DNA of 64,000 nucleotides from contig NZ_AUFB01000023.1 of the NCBI RefSeq assembly GCF_000426285.1, positions 1 to 64,000 on the forward strand. The letters run 5' to 3'. A program made the position numbers and the translations under genes. The notes beneath the pieces were generated by a model, which did no database searches, was not told where the DNA came from, and was given only the letters and a program-made list of their open reading frames with translations. How positions within the stretch are numbered: the first letter of the stretch is position 1; every line of letters begins with the position of its first letter. Origin of the DNA: Rhizobium leucaenae USDA 9039. Its GTDB lineage: Bacteria > Pseudomonadota > Alphaproteobacteria > Rhizobiales > Rhizobiaceae. Positions 42,995-51,881 of the stretch are shown piece by piece.

Positions 42995-43819
42995 CTAACG
43001 CCAGAATTCCGGAATGGTCTCAGCCAGGCGGGGCCCGATCCTGAGCGGCGCGATCTTTTCGGCCAGCCCCGTCGCATCCGATATCTCGACACCGACGCCA
43101 CAGATGGTGGCCGGCCCGGAGGCTGCCTCGAAACGGCCCTTCGGCATCTTCGAGATGAAGCGGTTGAGCGGCTCTTCCTTTTCCATGCCAAGCGAGGAAT
43201 CGTAATCGCCGCACATGCCTGCATCCGACATGTAAGCGGTACCACCGTTCAGGATCTGCGCGTCTGCTGTCGGCACATGCGTGTGCGTGCCGACGACGAA
43301 GCTGGCGCGGCCATCGACGAAATGCCCGAAACATTGTTTCTCGCTGGTCGCTTCCGCATGGAAATCGAAGACGATGGCGTCCGCCTGCTCCTTCAGCGGG
43401 CAGGCATCAAGGATCGCCTCCGCCGACTTGAACGGATCGTCCAGCTCTGGATGCATGAAGACGCGGCCCATGATGTTGGCGACGAGCACCCGGGCACCGT
43501 TGCGGGCATAATAAATGCTGGAACCGCGGCCGGGCGTGCCGGCCGGATAGTTGGCGGGGCGCAGAAACTGATCGTGGCGCTCGCAGAACACCACCGCTTC
43601 CTTCTGATCCCAGACATGATTGCCCGTCGTCACCACATCGGCCCCGGCATTGATCGTTTCCAGGAAAATGTCCTCGGTGATGCCGAAGCCGCCGGCGGCG
43701 TTCTCGCCATTGACGATGACAAAGTCGAGCTTCAGATCGGAAATCAGGCCCGGCAGGCGATCCCATACCGCAACCCGTCCAGTCTTGCCGACCATGTCAC
43801 CTAAAAATAGCAGCCGCAT
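42995..43819 (-). CDS. YmdB-family metallophosphoesterase
   Basis: 274 residues. MRLLFLGDMVGKTGRVAVWD, FVIVNGENAAGGFGITEDIF, TTGNHVWDQKE and VVGTHTHVPTADAQI are the TIGR00282/YmdB motifs (binuclear metal site). Bacillus YmdB hydrolyses 2',3'-cyclic AMP and affects biofilm choice; that role here is only by family. It overlaps nothing but lies 2 bp from the end of the 5-formyl-THF cyclo-ligase gene, so they are probably one transcript. Confidence 0.88.
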   Translation of the reverse strand: MRLLFLGDMVGKTGRVAVWDRLPGLISDLKLDFVIVNGENAAGGFGITEDIFLETINAGADVVTTGNHVWDQKEAVVFCERHDQFLRPANYPAGTPGRGSSIYYARNGARVLVANIMGRVFMHPELDDPFKSAEAILDACPLKEQADAIVFDFHAEATSEKQCFGHFVDGRASFVVGTHTHVPTADAQILNGGTAYMSDAGMCGDYDSSLGMEKEEPLNRFISKMPKGRFEAASGPATICGVGVEISDATGLAEKIAPLRIGPRLAETIPEFWR

Positions 43820-43821
43820 TC

Positions 43822-44409
43822 CTATCCAACCTCTACGGAAACGAAATTGAGTCCGCTCTCGGTCAAAATCGCGTCAAGACGGACATCATGCGGCTCAGCC
43901 GGTACTGATGGCACTTCTTGGCAATCAAAAGCAATGCCGATCAATCGTGGATTCAGCCCTTTTTGCTGTAGCCGATCAATGGCGCGGTCGTAATAGCCCG
44001 CACCGTAGCCGATGCGATGACCGGTATTGTCGAAAGCCGAAAGCGGCACCAGCATGATCTGTGGGTCCAAAACCGCAGCTTCCGGCCCCGGCCCTGCCGT
44101 GCCAAAGCCGCTGGAAACCAGTTCCGCACCCGGAACGAGTTCGCGGAAAACGATGGTGCGTTTGTCGAGAATGACCGGCACGCAAAGCCGCGCACCCCTC
44201 TCGCGCAGCCGTGCCATCAGCGGCCGTATGTCCACTTCCGATCGGATTGGCAGGAAGCCGGATATGATTTCTCCGGGTTGAAACTCGATCGCATCGCCGG
44301 CATGCGCAAGCATCGCCAGCCCCTTTTCGATACGCTCGTCGGGAGAAATGGCATCACGTGCTGCCAGGCGCTCGTTGCGATATAGGGTTTTCAGCTCTTT
44401 GGGGGTCAT
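43822..44409 (-). CDS. 5-formyltetrahydrofolate cyclo-ligase
   Basis: Converts 5-formyl-THF to 5,10-methenyl-THF using ATP. 195 residues from ATG 44409 (start MTPKELKTLYRNERLAARDA). Motifs: IISGFLPIRSEVDIRPLMAR, and the phosphate/active-site loop HRIGYGAGYYDRAIDRLQQK. In gammaproteobacteria its gene lies beside 6S RNA and zapA; here zapA and the likely 6S RNA are 12 kb away. YmdB-like gene follows by 2 bp. Confidence 0.9.
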   Translation of the reverse strand: MTPKELKTLYRNERLAARDAISPDERIEKGLAMLAHAGDAIEFQPGEIISGFLPIRSEVDIRPLMARLRERGARLCVPVILDKRTIVFRELVPGAELVSSGFGTAGPGPEAAVLDPQIMLVPLSAFDNTGHRIGYGAGYYDRAIDRLQQKGLNPRLIGIAFDCQEVPSVPAEPHDVRLDAILTESGLNFVSVEVG

Positions 44410-44512
44410 CGGGCTTTCGCGGATTTCGACAATATCACGAAAACATAATGAGCCAGCGGCCCATTGCAATGCGTGAACGCGACATGCGGTGATTGCATGC
44501 TCGCCGGAGGCG

Positions 44513-45190
44513 TCAACCGTCCCGACGCATCACCGAGATCCGGCCGTCTTCATCAATATGCGCGCGGACATTCTCATAGTTCAGCAGCGTCCGATGATTG
44601 GTATCGAGGGGATGGGAATGGGTCGCCGAAATCACCATGACGTCGGCGCCAGCGGCTTCACCGGCTTTGATGCCCGCCATCACGTCTTCGAAAACCAGGC
44701 AATCGGATGGCCGCAGACCGAGGCGCTCAGCGCCGAGGATGTAGCATTGCGGATCGGGCTTGCCGATCTTGACATCTTCGGCGGTGACGATGAAGCGTGG
44801 GACCGGGACGCCGGCGGCCGCAAGGCGTGCCTGCGCCAGCCGATAAGGCGAGGAGGTGACGATTGCCCAGCGCTCCGGCGGAAGCGAGGCCAGGAATTCG
44901 ATGGCACCGGGGAGCGGCACCACGCCTTCCACATCGGCGATTTCCGCTTCGGTGATCAACAGCGACTCCGCCACCGGATCGACGTCCGGCAGATTGAGCC
45001 GGCCGATCGTATCGACGCCACGCGAACCGTGCATGGTGGGCATGAATGCCGCGACATCCAGCCCCTTGCTGCGCGCCCAATCGCCCCAGACGCGCTCGGC
45101 GGCCGCGATCGAGTTGATGATTGTGCCATCCATGTCGAACAGAAATCCGGAATAGCTTTTGTCGAAGGCGAAAGACGGTGCGGCGGACAA
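44513..45190 (-). CDS. HAD-superfamily sugar-phosphatase-like hydrolase
   Basis: 225 residues. Motif I GFLFDMDGTIINSIAAAERV (Asp nucleophile), motif II AIVTSSPYRLAQARL (Ser), motif III KIGKPDPQCYILGAERLGL (Lys) and motif IV CLVFEDVMAGIKAGEAAG (Glu-Asp). It resembles the E. coli YfbT/YniC group that acts on sugar phosphates. It stands alone between the cyclo-ligase and acvB. Confidence 0.88.
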   Translation of the reverse strand: MSAAPSFAFDKSYSGFLFDMDGTIINSIAAAERVWGDWARSKGLDVAAFMPTMHGSRGVDTIGRLNLPDVDPVAESLLITEAEIADVEGVVPLPGAIEFLASLPPERWAIVTSSPYRLAQARLAAAGVPVPRFIVTAEDVKIGKPDPQCYILGAERLGLRPSDCLVFEDVMAGIKAGEAAGADVMVISATHSHPLDTNHRTLLNYENVRAHIDEDGRISVMRRDG

Positions 45191-45392
45191 GATTTAGTCC
45201 CTTTCGGTTTGGCGGGATCAGTCGGTGAGCCAGGGCTCACTCACGATATCTTTGCTCCGACTACCGATAGCGGCGGCAAGAAGCAAATGAATGCTGGATG
45301 GCAGGCGGGGAAAAGCTGGCTCACCGAGCTCTGGCATATCCATCGTCGCGGTAGGATGCGCGACGGAGCAAACCGCCGCGCATGCCGCTATA

Positions 45393-46790
45393 TTATTCGC
45401 CGAGCCGGCTCTTCAGGCCGTCAATGATATGATTGGCCAACGCCTCATAGTCGTCGTCGAAATGATGGCCACCGTCCATGGCGATGACTTCGGCGCCCGT
45501 GCCCTTCAGCGAAGGGCAGGCGACATCCTCGTCGTCGTCCTTGCCATAGATGCATTGAACCGTCTTCGGATTGATCGACTTCAGGTCGCTGAGGGGATCG
45601 CCGCCCTTACCTTCGCTCTCGGCGCCGAGCCAACCCATGACCGAGATCACATAGTCGACCTTGCGCGACAGCGATAGCAGCGACATCTGCACGATCTTGT
45701 CCTTGTCCGGTTGCTTCAGCCGGTTGTAGCTCGCCGGCAGCACGTCGGCGCCGAAGGAATAGCCGATCAGCACCACATGCTTCACCTTGAAGCGCTTGGT
45801 GTAATATTGAATCATGCGGGCAAGATCGTCGGCGGTCTGCTGCGGATCGCGTTCCGACCAGAAGTAGTGCAGCGAATCGACACCGACGACCGGGATTCCC
45901 TGGTCCTGCAGATAGCTGCCGACCTCTTTATCGATATCGCGCCAGCCGCCGTCGCCGGAATAGACGATCGCCAGCGTGTCTTCCGTCGGCTTGGTATTCA
46001 TGACATCGACCGGCAGACCGAGCGGCGACTTTTCGCTGTCGATGGTCTTCATCAGATCCACGAGCCCGTCGCTCAGCGCCGCATAGGCATCATCCTGATC
46101 GGAATCGGTGACCTGGACATCCGGATGCTCCTTCTGGATCTCCTCGACATGATTGCGCCCGTCCTTGGCAGCCTTCGAGGTGAAGGTCGCAAGGATCGGG
46201 TTCGGCAGCGCACCGTCCTGCAGGCCAAAGGACACGATGTCGCCATCGGTCTTCTTTTCGGCCGGCGTGCAAAGTTCCTGCTTCAACGCGATGCCGAAGG
46301 TCGGATCGACGGCGAGCGTACCGGCCACGGTGGCGTCAGGGGTCTGCGCGGCGATGGTCATCGCCATGGCACCGCCGGCGCCGACACCGGCGATGACAGG
46401 CAATTCATAGGTGCTGTCGGCAAAGGAGCGCTGCACCTGCTGGCTCAGCGACTCCAGATCGGAGACCATGTAGATGCAACCGTCATTCTGGCTGACGTCA
46501 TACTTGTTGAGCGATGCCAGAAAGGACGGGTAATCGATGCCGATGACCAGGGTACCATTGGCGACGAGCTTGTCGGCGACGCCCTTTTCCTTATCGCCCC
46601 AGCCGGCAGCGTCAGAGATCAGAACGACCTCGCTCGTCACCTTGCCCTGGGGACGCATAATATGCGGCGGAGAGATCATGCCGAGATCGTATTTGGCGCC
46701 GTCCTCATCCGCTCTCGCCGCGCCCGATGCCAACAGGCCCGTTGTCAACAAGAATGCGAAAGCCAATGACATTGCGTATTTCAAGATCAT
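45393..46790 (-). CDS. acvB: AcvB/VirJ-family periplasmic serine hydrolase (lysyl-PG hydrolase type)
   Basis: 465 residues with signal peptide (LAFAFLLTTGLLASGAARAD). Two alpha/beta-hydrolase-like halves; the second holds VVLIGYSFGADVLPASYNRL with the Gly-x-Ser-x-Gly nucleophile and a late Asp/His (VIAMDGGHHFDDDYEAL). In Agrobacterium, AcvB hydrolyses lysyl-phosphatidylglycerol; the R. tropici orthologue AtvA is acid-related. Its start overlaps the lpiA/mprF stop by 4 bp, so synthase and hydrolase are made together. Confidence 0.9.
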   Translation of the reverse strand: MILKYAMSLAFAFLLTTGLLASGAARADEDGAKYDLGMISPPHIMRPQGKVTSEVVLISDAAGWGDKEKGVADKLVANGTLVIGIDYPSFLASLNKYDVSQNDGCIYMVSDLESLSQQVQRSFADSTYELPVIAGVGAGGAMAMTIAAQTPDATVAGTLAVDPTFGIALKQELCTPAEKKTDGDIVSFGLQDGALPNPILATFTSKAAKDGRNHVEEIQKEHPDVQVTDSDQDDAYAALSDGLVDLMKTIDSEKSPLGLPVDVMNTKPTEDTLAIVYSGDGGWRDIDKEVGSYLQDQGIPVVGVDSLHYFWSERDPQQTADDLARMIQYYTKRFKVKHVVLIGYSFGADVLPASYNRLKQPDKDKIVQMSLLSLSRKVDYVISVMGWLGAESEGKGGDPLSDLKSINPKTVQCIYGKDDDEDVACPSLKGTGAEVIAMDGGHHFDDDYEALANHIIDGLKSRLGE

Positions 46791-49396
46791 TTCCTCACGA
46801 CCCCCTTAAGTCCGCCCCCGATGAGGAATGTGGCATCCATCAACGCGATCATTGGACTGACACCTCCCGAAACGGCCAGGTAACGTGGCTGCCATTCGGG
46901 ATGAAATTTGGATTTGAAGGCACGCAGCCCTTTGAAATTATAGTAGCGCTCGCCGTGCTCGAAGACCGTTCCGCCGACCCTGTCCCAGACCGGCGCCGAT
47001 TCCCGTCTCGACATTCCCGACAGGGGTGCCATGCCAAGGTTGAAGCGCTGGAAGCCCTGCTCCTTCAGATATTCAAGGATCTGCACGAACAGAAAATCCA
47101 TCGACCCCTTCGGCGCATCGGGCGAAAAGCGCATCAGATCGACGGAGCCCTCCTCCTTGGTTTCCGTCATCAGGATGTTGGCGAAAGCAACGATTTTACC
47201 ATCCTTTTTCAACACGCCAATCGGTTGCGACGCGACGTAGTCGGGATCGAAGGCGCCGAGCGAAAAACCCTTTTCCTTGGCGTTGTGATCGGCAAGCCAT
47301 GATTCCGAAACTTCAGCAAGCTGATCCATGACATCGGGCACATGCTGCGGCTCGATAACGGCAAATTCTAGTCCGTCCCGCACGGCGCGGCTCGCCGTCT
47401 GGCGCAGATTGGCCCATTTACCGCCCTTCAGCTCGAAATTCTGGAGATTGACCACGGCCAGCTCGCCAAGCTTGAAAGCACGCAAACCGGCATCGGCGCA
47501 AAAGGACAAAAGCATCGGCGATATCTGATAGAAGACCGAACGGCAGCCAGCCGAACGGGCGGTTTCGACGAAGCGCCAGACGAGTTCCGGCAGGGCATGC
47601 CGAGGCCCGATCGGATCGAACAGCGCGATCCAGGAACGACCCTGCTTACCATACATGATGAAGGCGTCACCCTTTTCGGAGAACATGATGCTCTTGTCGC
47701 CCATGCGCACGAGATTGGCGTCGGCAACGCCTTGCTTGCGCACGATTTCAACGGCACGTTCGACGGCATGATCGGAAACCGGCTCCAGGCGCGCCGCAGC
47801 CGGCCGCAGCAGGCTGAAGATCGCGATCGCCGACGAGACGATAGAGATGCCAAGCACGGCGCGAAGCCCGCGCGGCGCTTCTTCGGTAAATTCGAACTGC
47901 CACCAGAGTTGGTTGCTGTATTCGACGTCGCGATAGACGAAAAACAGGATGACGACCGCGCCGATGCAGATAACCGCAATTGCCGTCAGCCATCCCCCTG
48001 TCAGGGCTTGATTGAGCAGCGAAGCCGGGCGCGTGAACAGGCGGCGGCTGACAACGAGGCCGAAAACAAGGAAGGCGAGAAGCGCGGCCTCGACCACCGC
48101 AATGGCCTTCAACAGGGAGAATAGCAGCGCAAGAACCGCGGAGATGATCGAAACCCACCAGGCGCCGTCGAGACGTTGGCCGAGGCCGCGGGCGGCAACG
48201 ATCATCGCCAGGCCGAGAAGGCTTGAAACAAAATGCGCGCTTTCGACGAGCGACAGCGGCAGAAAGCTGGACAGAAATTCGAGGTTCCTGTCCGGCGTCG
48301 GCGTCACGCTCGAAAACACCAGCATCATGCCGAGCAGGAGCGCGAAGGTCGACAGCAACTGCGGCATCAGACGGCCACCGATACGCCGCATGCTGGAGGC
48401 GGCCGGGTGGTCGACGAAACGACGCAGTTCCGCTGCCGAAACCGCAAGGATGGCGATCGCCAGCGGGATGACATTGTAGATGACGCGGTAGAGAACCAGC
48501 GAACCGAGAACAGCGTCGGCGTTCACGGAGCTGCCGAGCCACGCGATGATGATCGTCTCGAAAACGCCGAAACCGGCCGGAACGTGGCTCAGCACACCGA
48601 GACCGACGGCGATGGCGTAGATTGCGAAGAAGCCCGGCCAACCAATGGCCGAGTCCGGCAGTAAGACGTAGAGTACGGAGGCCGAGGCGGCGATGTCGAC
48701 CGCCGTCACCAGGAATTGCCGGGACCAGGTTAGCGAATCCGGCAGGCGGATTGCGATCGGTCCGATCCGCACCTCGCGGCCATTGCGGCCCACGATGATA
48801 ACGAAGGCAAGGGCCGCGATAATCGCACCGGCGATCATACGCAGCCACAGGCCGTCGACGTTGATCAGCGGGCCGATCTCATCGGCGATAATCAGCAGCG
48901 CGATGGCGCCGACTGCGGCAAGCCCAAGGCCAAAGGCGAGCGTCACGAAGGCGATAACGCGGGTAATGTCGTCCGGAGACAGACCGAGCCGGGTATAGGC
49001 GCGATAGCGGATCGCACCGGCACTCAGGGCGCCGAAGCCGGCGGTATTGCCGACGGCATAGGCGCTGAAGGAGGTCAGCGCCACATGCGGGAACGGCAGC
49101 CGCTTGCCGATATATTCCAGCGCGTTCTGATCGTAGAAGATCAGCGAGAAGAAGCTGAGACCCGTGAAGAACAGGGCAAGCAGGATGGACGAGACTTTCG
49201 TCGTCGCCAGCGCATGCACCACATCGTCATAGCGCACTTCGTTCGTCAGATCGAAGATCGCATAGGCGGCGATACCGAAGACGGCAACGGTGAGGATAGC
49301 GACGATCAGCGTGCGATTGCGGTTCAAGAATCCGCTTATGCCACCGCGCGTTTCCAGTTCCTCATCGGCTTTTTCCAGATCGATTGGGGTCGACAT
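46787..49396 (-). CDS. lpiA: Bifunctional lysylphosphatidylglycerol synthase/flippase (MprF, LpiA)
   Basis: 869 residues. The N-terminal ~500 are multi-pass membrane (about 14 hydrophobic spans, for example TLIVAILTVAVFGIAAYAIF), with the flippase signature region SFSAYAVGNTAGFGALSAGA. The C-terminal cytosolic part is the DUF2156 aminoacyl-transferase domain (DKSIMFSEKGDAFIMYGKQG, FQRFNLGMAPLSG) that moves lysine from Lys-tRNA to phosphatidylglycerol. In R. tropici this gene is acid-induced and protects against cationic peptides. acvB follows with a 4-bp overlap. Confidence 0.95.
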   Translation of the reverse strand: MSTPIDLEKADEELETRGGISGFLNRNRTLIVAILTVAVFGIAAYAIFDLTNEVRYDDVVHALATTKVSSILLALFFTGLSFFSLIFYDQNALEYIGKRLPFPHVALTSFSAYAVGNTAGFGALSAGAIRYRAYTRLGLSPDDITRVIAFVTLAFGLGLAAVGAIALLIIADEIGPLINVDGLWLRMIAGAIIAALAFVIIVGRNGREVRIGPIAIRLPDSLTWSRQFLVTAVDIAASASVLYVLLPDSAIGWPGFFAIYAIAVGLGVLSHVPAGFGVFETIIIAWLGSSVNADAVLGSLVLYRVIYNVIPLAIAILAVSAAELRRFVDHPAASSMRRIGGRLMPQLLSTFALLLGMMLVFSSVTPTPDRNLEFLSSFLPLSLVESAHFVSSLLGLAMIVAARGLGQRLDGAWWVSIISAVLALLFSLLKAIAVVEAALLAFLVFGLVVSRRLFTRPASLLNQALTGGWLTAIAVICIGAVVILFFVYRDVEYSNQLWWQFEFTEEAPRGLRAVLGISIVSSAIAIFSLLRPAAARLEPVSDHAVERAVEIVRKQGVADANLVRMGDKSIMFSEKGDAFIMYGKQGRSWIALFDPIGPRHALPELVWRFVETARSAGCRSVFYQISPMLLSFCADAGLRAFKLGELAVVNLQNFELKGGKWANLRQTASRAVRDGLEFAVIEPQHVPDVMDQLAEVSESWLADHNAKEKGFSLGAFDPDYVASQPIGVLKKDGKIVAFANILMTETKEEGSVDLMRFSPDAPKGSMDFLFVQILEYLKEQGFQRFNLGMAPLSGMSRRESAPVWDRVGGTVFEHGERYYNFKGLRAFKSKFHPEWQPRYLAVSGGVSPMIALMDATFLIGGGLKGVVRK

Positions 49397-50007
49397 GCTC
49401 TACCTGTTTGAATTGGCTTTCGCCGGTCCCGTTTGCTCGGATGTGCAATAACGGTAATCTGCATCTCTGTGTTACCGCCTGCACTTCTTACGACGGGCTC
49501 TTGTTCTCGAGCGCTCCCATCATTCTGAATTTGGGCAATTTTGGCGCAGGACCCGTTCCGCCAGCAATGAATCTGTTATTATTTAAAGGAATTTGTCATT
49601 CACCCGGATTTTGAGCTTATCCACACAGAAAAGTGAACAGTGTGACCTGCAATCAACGCAGCTCTCTATCAGGAAATTCCCGCTAGTCACACCTGCCGAT
49701 GCATCTTTTTGACCATCGTATCTTGCAAACCCAGCGCGCCTTGCGTTCCAGACCGCAACTCGAGCTTGTCGACCCGCTCCGACCTTTGGCGATATTCATC
49801 GGCTTGGTGGTCGGTTATGTATGTTATTCGGCTGGAAGAGCGACCGGCGCGGTCGTCCCGACAACTGTCCATGGCACGCAGGCTGACGCAGAGTTTGCAT
49901 GCTTAGCACTGGGGAAAGCGCTGGCACTGATCTTCTCGGCGGCAACGCACCGCCGGGAAGCATGCGTGATTGAGACGGCGAGCAGCGCATCAGTGCTGCC
50001 TGCTGCC
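49397..50007. other. Long gap upstream of lpiA
   Basis: About 610 bp. The lpiA promoter and any acid-responsive control must lie here, in the AT-richer part near 49560-49640 (CTGTTATTATTTAAAGG and neighbours), but I cannot name a binding site. ORFs in 49690-50000 have no ribosome site or family feature and run partly antisense to the SRPBCC gene. Confidence 0.55.
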
Positions 50008-50490
50008 TCACCGATCCGGCGCTTCCGCTGGCTCGCCGCGCATTTCGCTCAGGAAAAATCCCTCGCGCAGATTGATGCCATATTCGACGAAAGCTTTCAT
50101 GCAGCAGAGCATCTGCGTCCAACCCTCGCAATTCAGATAGGTGCCGCGCCGGCCGGCTGCATCCTCACGCCAGCCGGATTCCTCGATCGTCACGAGGGTA
50201 CCGCCGTCATCCAGCGGTTCGAACGTCATCTCGACTTTCGTCCTGTAGCGCACGCCGTCTTCGCCGGTGCCGCCATCCCAATGAAAGATGATGCGCCGAT
50301 CGGTTTCCACCTCGTTGACCTCGACCGGTGCGTTCTTCCACCAGATCACGGTCGTTCCAGCCACGAGCGGCGCGCTGGCGCCGCCGACGGTGGTGAAATA
50401 GCTCGAGAGCTTCTGCGGATTGACGACTGCATCGAAGACCTCATCCACCTTGCGGCCTATGCGTCCCGAAATACGAACATTCAACGTCAT
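50008..50490 (-). CDS. SRPBCC (AHSA1-like) domain protein
   Basis: 160 residues from ATG 50490 (GGAGG upstream; the longer frame is not translated from its own site). The START/Bet v1-like fold is shown by VRISGRIGRKVDEVFDAVVN, RRIIFHWDGGTGEDG, VEMTFEPLDDGGTLVTIEES and GWTQMLCCMKAFVEYGINLR. Members bind hydrophobic ligands or act as cochaperones. Divergent from an ArsR-type regulator 64 bp away, a pairing seen often; the regulator likely controls it. Confidence 0.85.
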   Translation of the reverse strand: MTLNVRISGRIGRKVDEVFDAVVNPQKLSSYFTTVGGASAPLVAGTTVIWWKNAPVEVNEVETDRRIIFHWDGGTGEDGVRYRTKVEMTFEPLDDGGTLVTIEESGWREDAAGRRGTYLNCEGWTQMLCCMKAFVEYGINLREGFFLSEMRGEPAEAPDR

Positions 50491-50536
50491 GGTTTTTCCT
50501 CCGTTGTGCTGCATTTCCATTGCGATTAGAGGCATT

Positions 50537-50556
50537 ATGTTATAAAAACATAACAT
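50537..50556. promoter_or_regulatory. Palindromic operator overlapping the ArsR start codon
   Basis: Inverted repeat ATGTTAT (50537-50543) and ATAACAT (50550-50556) with a 6-bp spacer. The last two bases are the start of the regulator's ATG (50555). A TATAAA lies at 50541-50546, about 9 bp before the ATG, so this may be promoter and operator of a leaderless message. It also lies between the divergent SRPBCC and ArsR genes. Confidence 0.6.
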
Positions 50557-50878
50557 GTCAAGCGAATCGGACAGCGATCTCATTTTCAAAGCCCTGGCGC
50601 ACCGGCGTCGGCGCGAAATCCTCGACATGCTCAAGGAGGCCCCGAGGACGACCGGCATGCTCTGCGAGAGCTTTGCGGATATGGACCGCTGCACGGTGAT
50701 GCAGCATCTGAAGGTGCTGGAGGAGGCCGACCTGGTGATCGCCAAGAAGGAAGGCCGGGAGCGCTGGAATCATCTCAACAGCCTGCCGATAAAGCAGATT
50801 CACGACCGCTGGATCAGCGCCTATGCGGGCCACGCTTTATCGATCCTCGATCGGTTGAAGAGCGATCTCGACGGCTAG
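50555..50878 (+). CDS. ArsR-family HTH regulator
   Basis: 107 residues. Winged helix: DLIFKALAHRRRREILDMLK, RTTGMLCESFADMDRCTVMQ and HLKVLEEADLVIAKKEGRER. No metal-binding cysteine pair of the ArsR metal sensors is evident, only isolated Cys, so the ligand is unlikely to be a metal. There is no ribosome site; the start lies inside a palindrome. It probably represses itself and the divergent SRPBCC gene. Confidence 0.85.
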   Translation: MSSESDSDLIFKALAHRRRREILDMLKEAPRTTGMLCESFADMDRCTVMQHLKVLEEADLVIAKKEGRERWNHLNSLPIKQIHDRWISAYAGHALSILDRLKSDLDG

Positions 50879-50917
50879 CATTATAACCGTCCGCATGCGC
50901 TGACATACGCCGCGCGT

Positions 50918-51781
50918 TCAGCTTTTCGCGTTCTGGCTGAGGAGTGTTTTGAGCTTTTCGCCGGTGCCGTCCTCATCCACGGGCGTATAGACGACCAGCT
51001 TCATATCCGGCCGATCGATGACGGCAAGAGCCGTATATTCGAACGTCATCAGCCCGCCTTGGGCATGGCGCAAGCGCTTGTAGCCTGTAAGCGGCCGCAG
51101 CACCTCCTGCTTCGGCCACCAGGCGCGAAATTCCGGGCTTGCCTGCGTCAATGTGCCGATCAGCCGCTCGAAGTCAGGATCGCCGGCATAGCGGGCGCTG
51201 TCGGCGCGGAACATGGCGAGCGAATTCGCCGCCACCATCTCCCAATCGACCAAAAGTTCGCGGTGCGCGGGATCGGTGAACACCCGATGGACGCTATTGC
51301 GCGCATCGCCCTGCAACGCGCTGTAATCGCCGAAAAGCGCCACCGCCGCGGCATTCCAGGCGAGCACATCCCAGCGCCGGCCGAGGACATAGGCAGGTTG
51401 GGCGGTCAGGCTTGCAAGCATCCGTCGCAGCGATTGCGGCACTTCCCCCGGCCCGCGCGAGGGAATTTCCGCTGGCGGCCGATCGCTCAGGGTGAAGAGA
51501 TGCCGTCGTTCCGCTGGGTCCAGCCGCAACGCATCCGCAAGCGCCGACAGCACTTCAGCGGAGGCACGCACATCCCGTCCCTGCTCAAGCCAAGTGTACC
51601 AGGTGGCTCCGACACCGGCGAGAAGTGCCACCTCCTCGCGCCGCAACCCCGGCGTCCGCCGGCGAAATCCGACCGGTAGACCGACGCTTGCCGGCGTCAG
51701 TTTCTCGCGGCGGGACCGCAGGAAAGCGCCGAACTCACGGCGCCTGGCTTCGAGAATGGTTTGGTTTTGATTGATGGTCAT
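50918..51781 (-). CDS. XRE-family HTH regulator with MmyB-like ligand domain
   Basis: 287 residues. N-terminal Cro/C1-type HTH (GFRRRTPGLRREEVALLAGV, TWYTWLEQGRDVRASAEVLS), then a PAS-like MmyB domain (YVLGRRWDVLAWNAAAVALF, LLVDWEMVAANSLAMFRADS, GLMTFEYTALAVIDRPDMKL). Such regulators act next to dehydrogenase genes and respond to small molecules, often fatty acids. The divergent SDR gene 100 bp away is the likely target; an imperfect palindrome lies between. Confidence 0.88.
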   Translation of the reverse strand: MTINQNQTILEARRREFGAFLRSRREKLTPASVGLPVGFRRRTPGLRREEVALLAGVGATWYTWLEQGRDVRASAEVLSALADALRLDPAERRHLFTLSDRPPAEIPSRGPGEVPQSLRRMLASLTAQPAYVLGRRWDVLAWNAAAVALFGDYSALQGDARNSVHRVFTDPAHRELLVDWEMVAANSLAMFRADSARYAGDPDFERLIGTLTQASPEFRAWWPKQEVLRPLTGYKRLRHAQGGLMTFEYTALAVIDRPDMKLVVYTPVDEDGTGEKLKTLLSQNAKS

Positions 51782-51783
51782 CG

Positions 51784-51812
51784 CTTATCATAGCAGGATG
51801 AATACTAGGATA
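51784..51812. promoter_or_regulatory. Candidate operator between XRE regulator and SDR gene
   Basis: Imperfect inverted repeat TTATCATAG (51784-51792) and CTAGGATAA (51804-51812), 8 of 9 pairs matching, immediately upstream of the regulator start (51781). Confidence 0.4.
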
Positions 51813-51881
51813 AAACCGGAACTGTTTGTCGCTTTCGCAAACTGCCAAATATCACTGCGGAGACAAAATAGAGGTGATGCG

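Noticed and set aside
49699..50529. 276-codon plus-strand ORF
   Set aside because: Covers the SRPBCC gene on the other strand and lacks a ribosome site; the SRPBCC frame has clear motifs.
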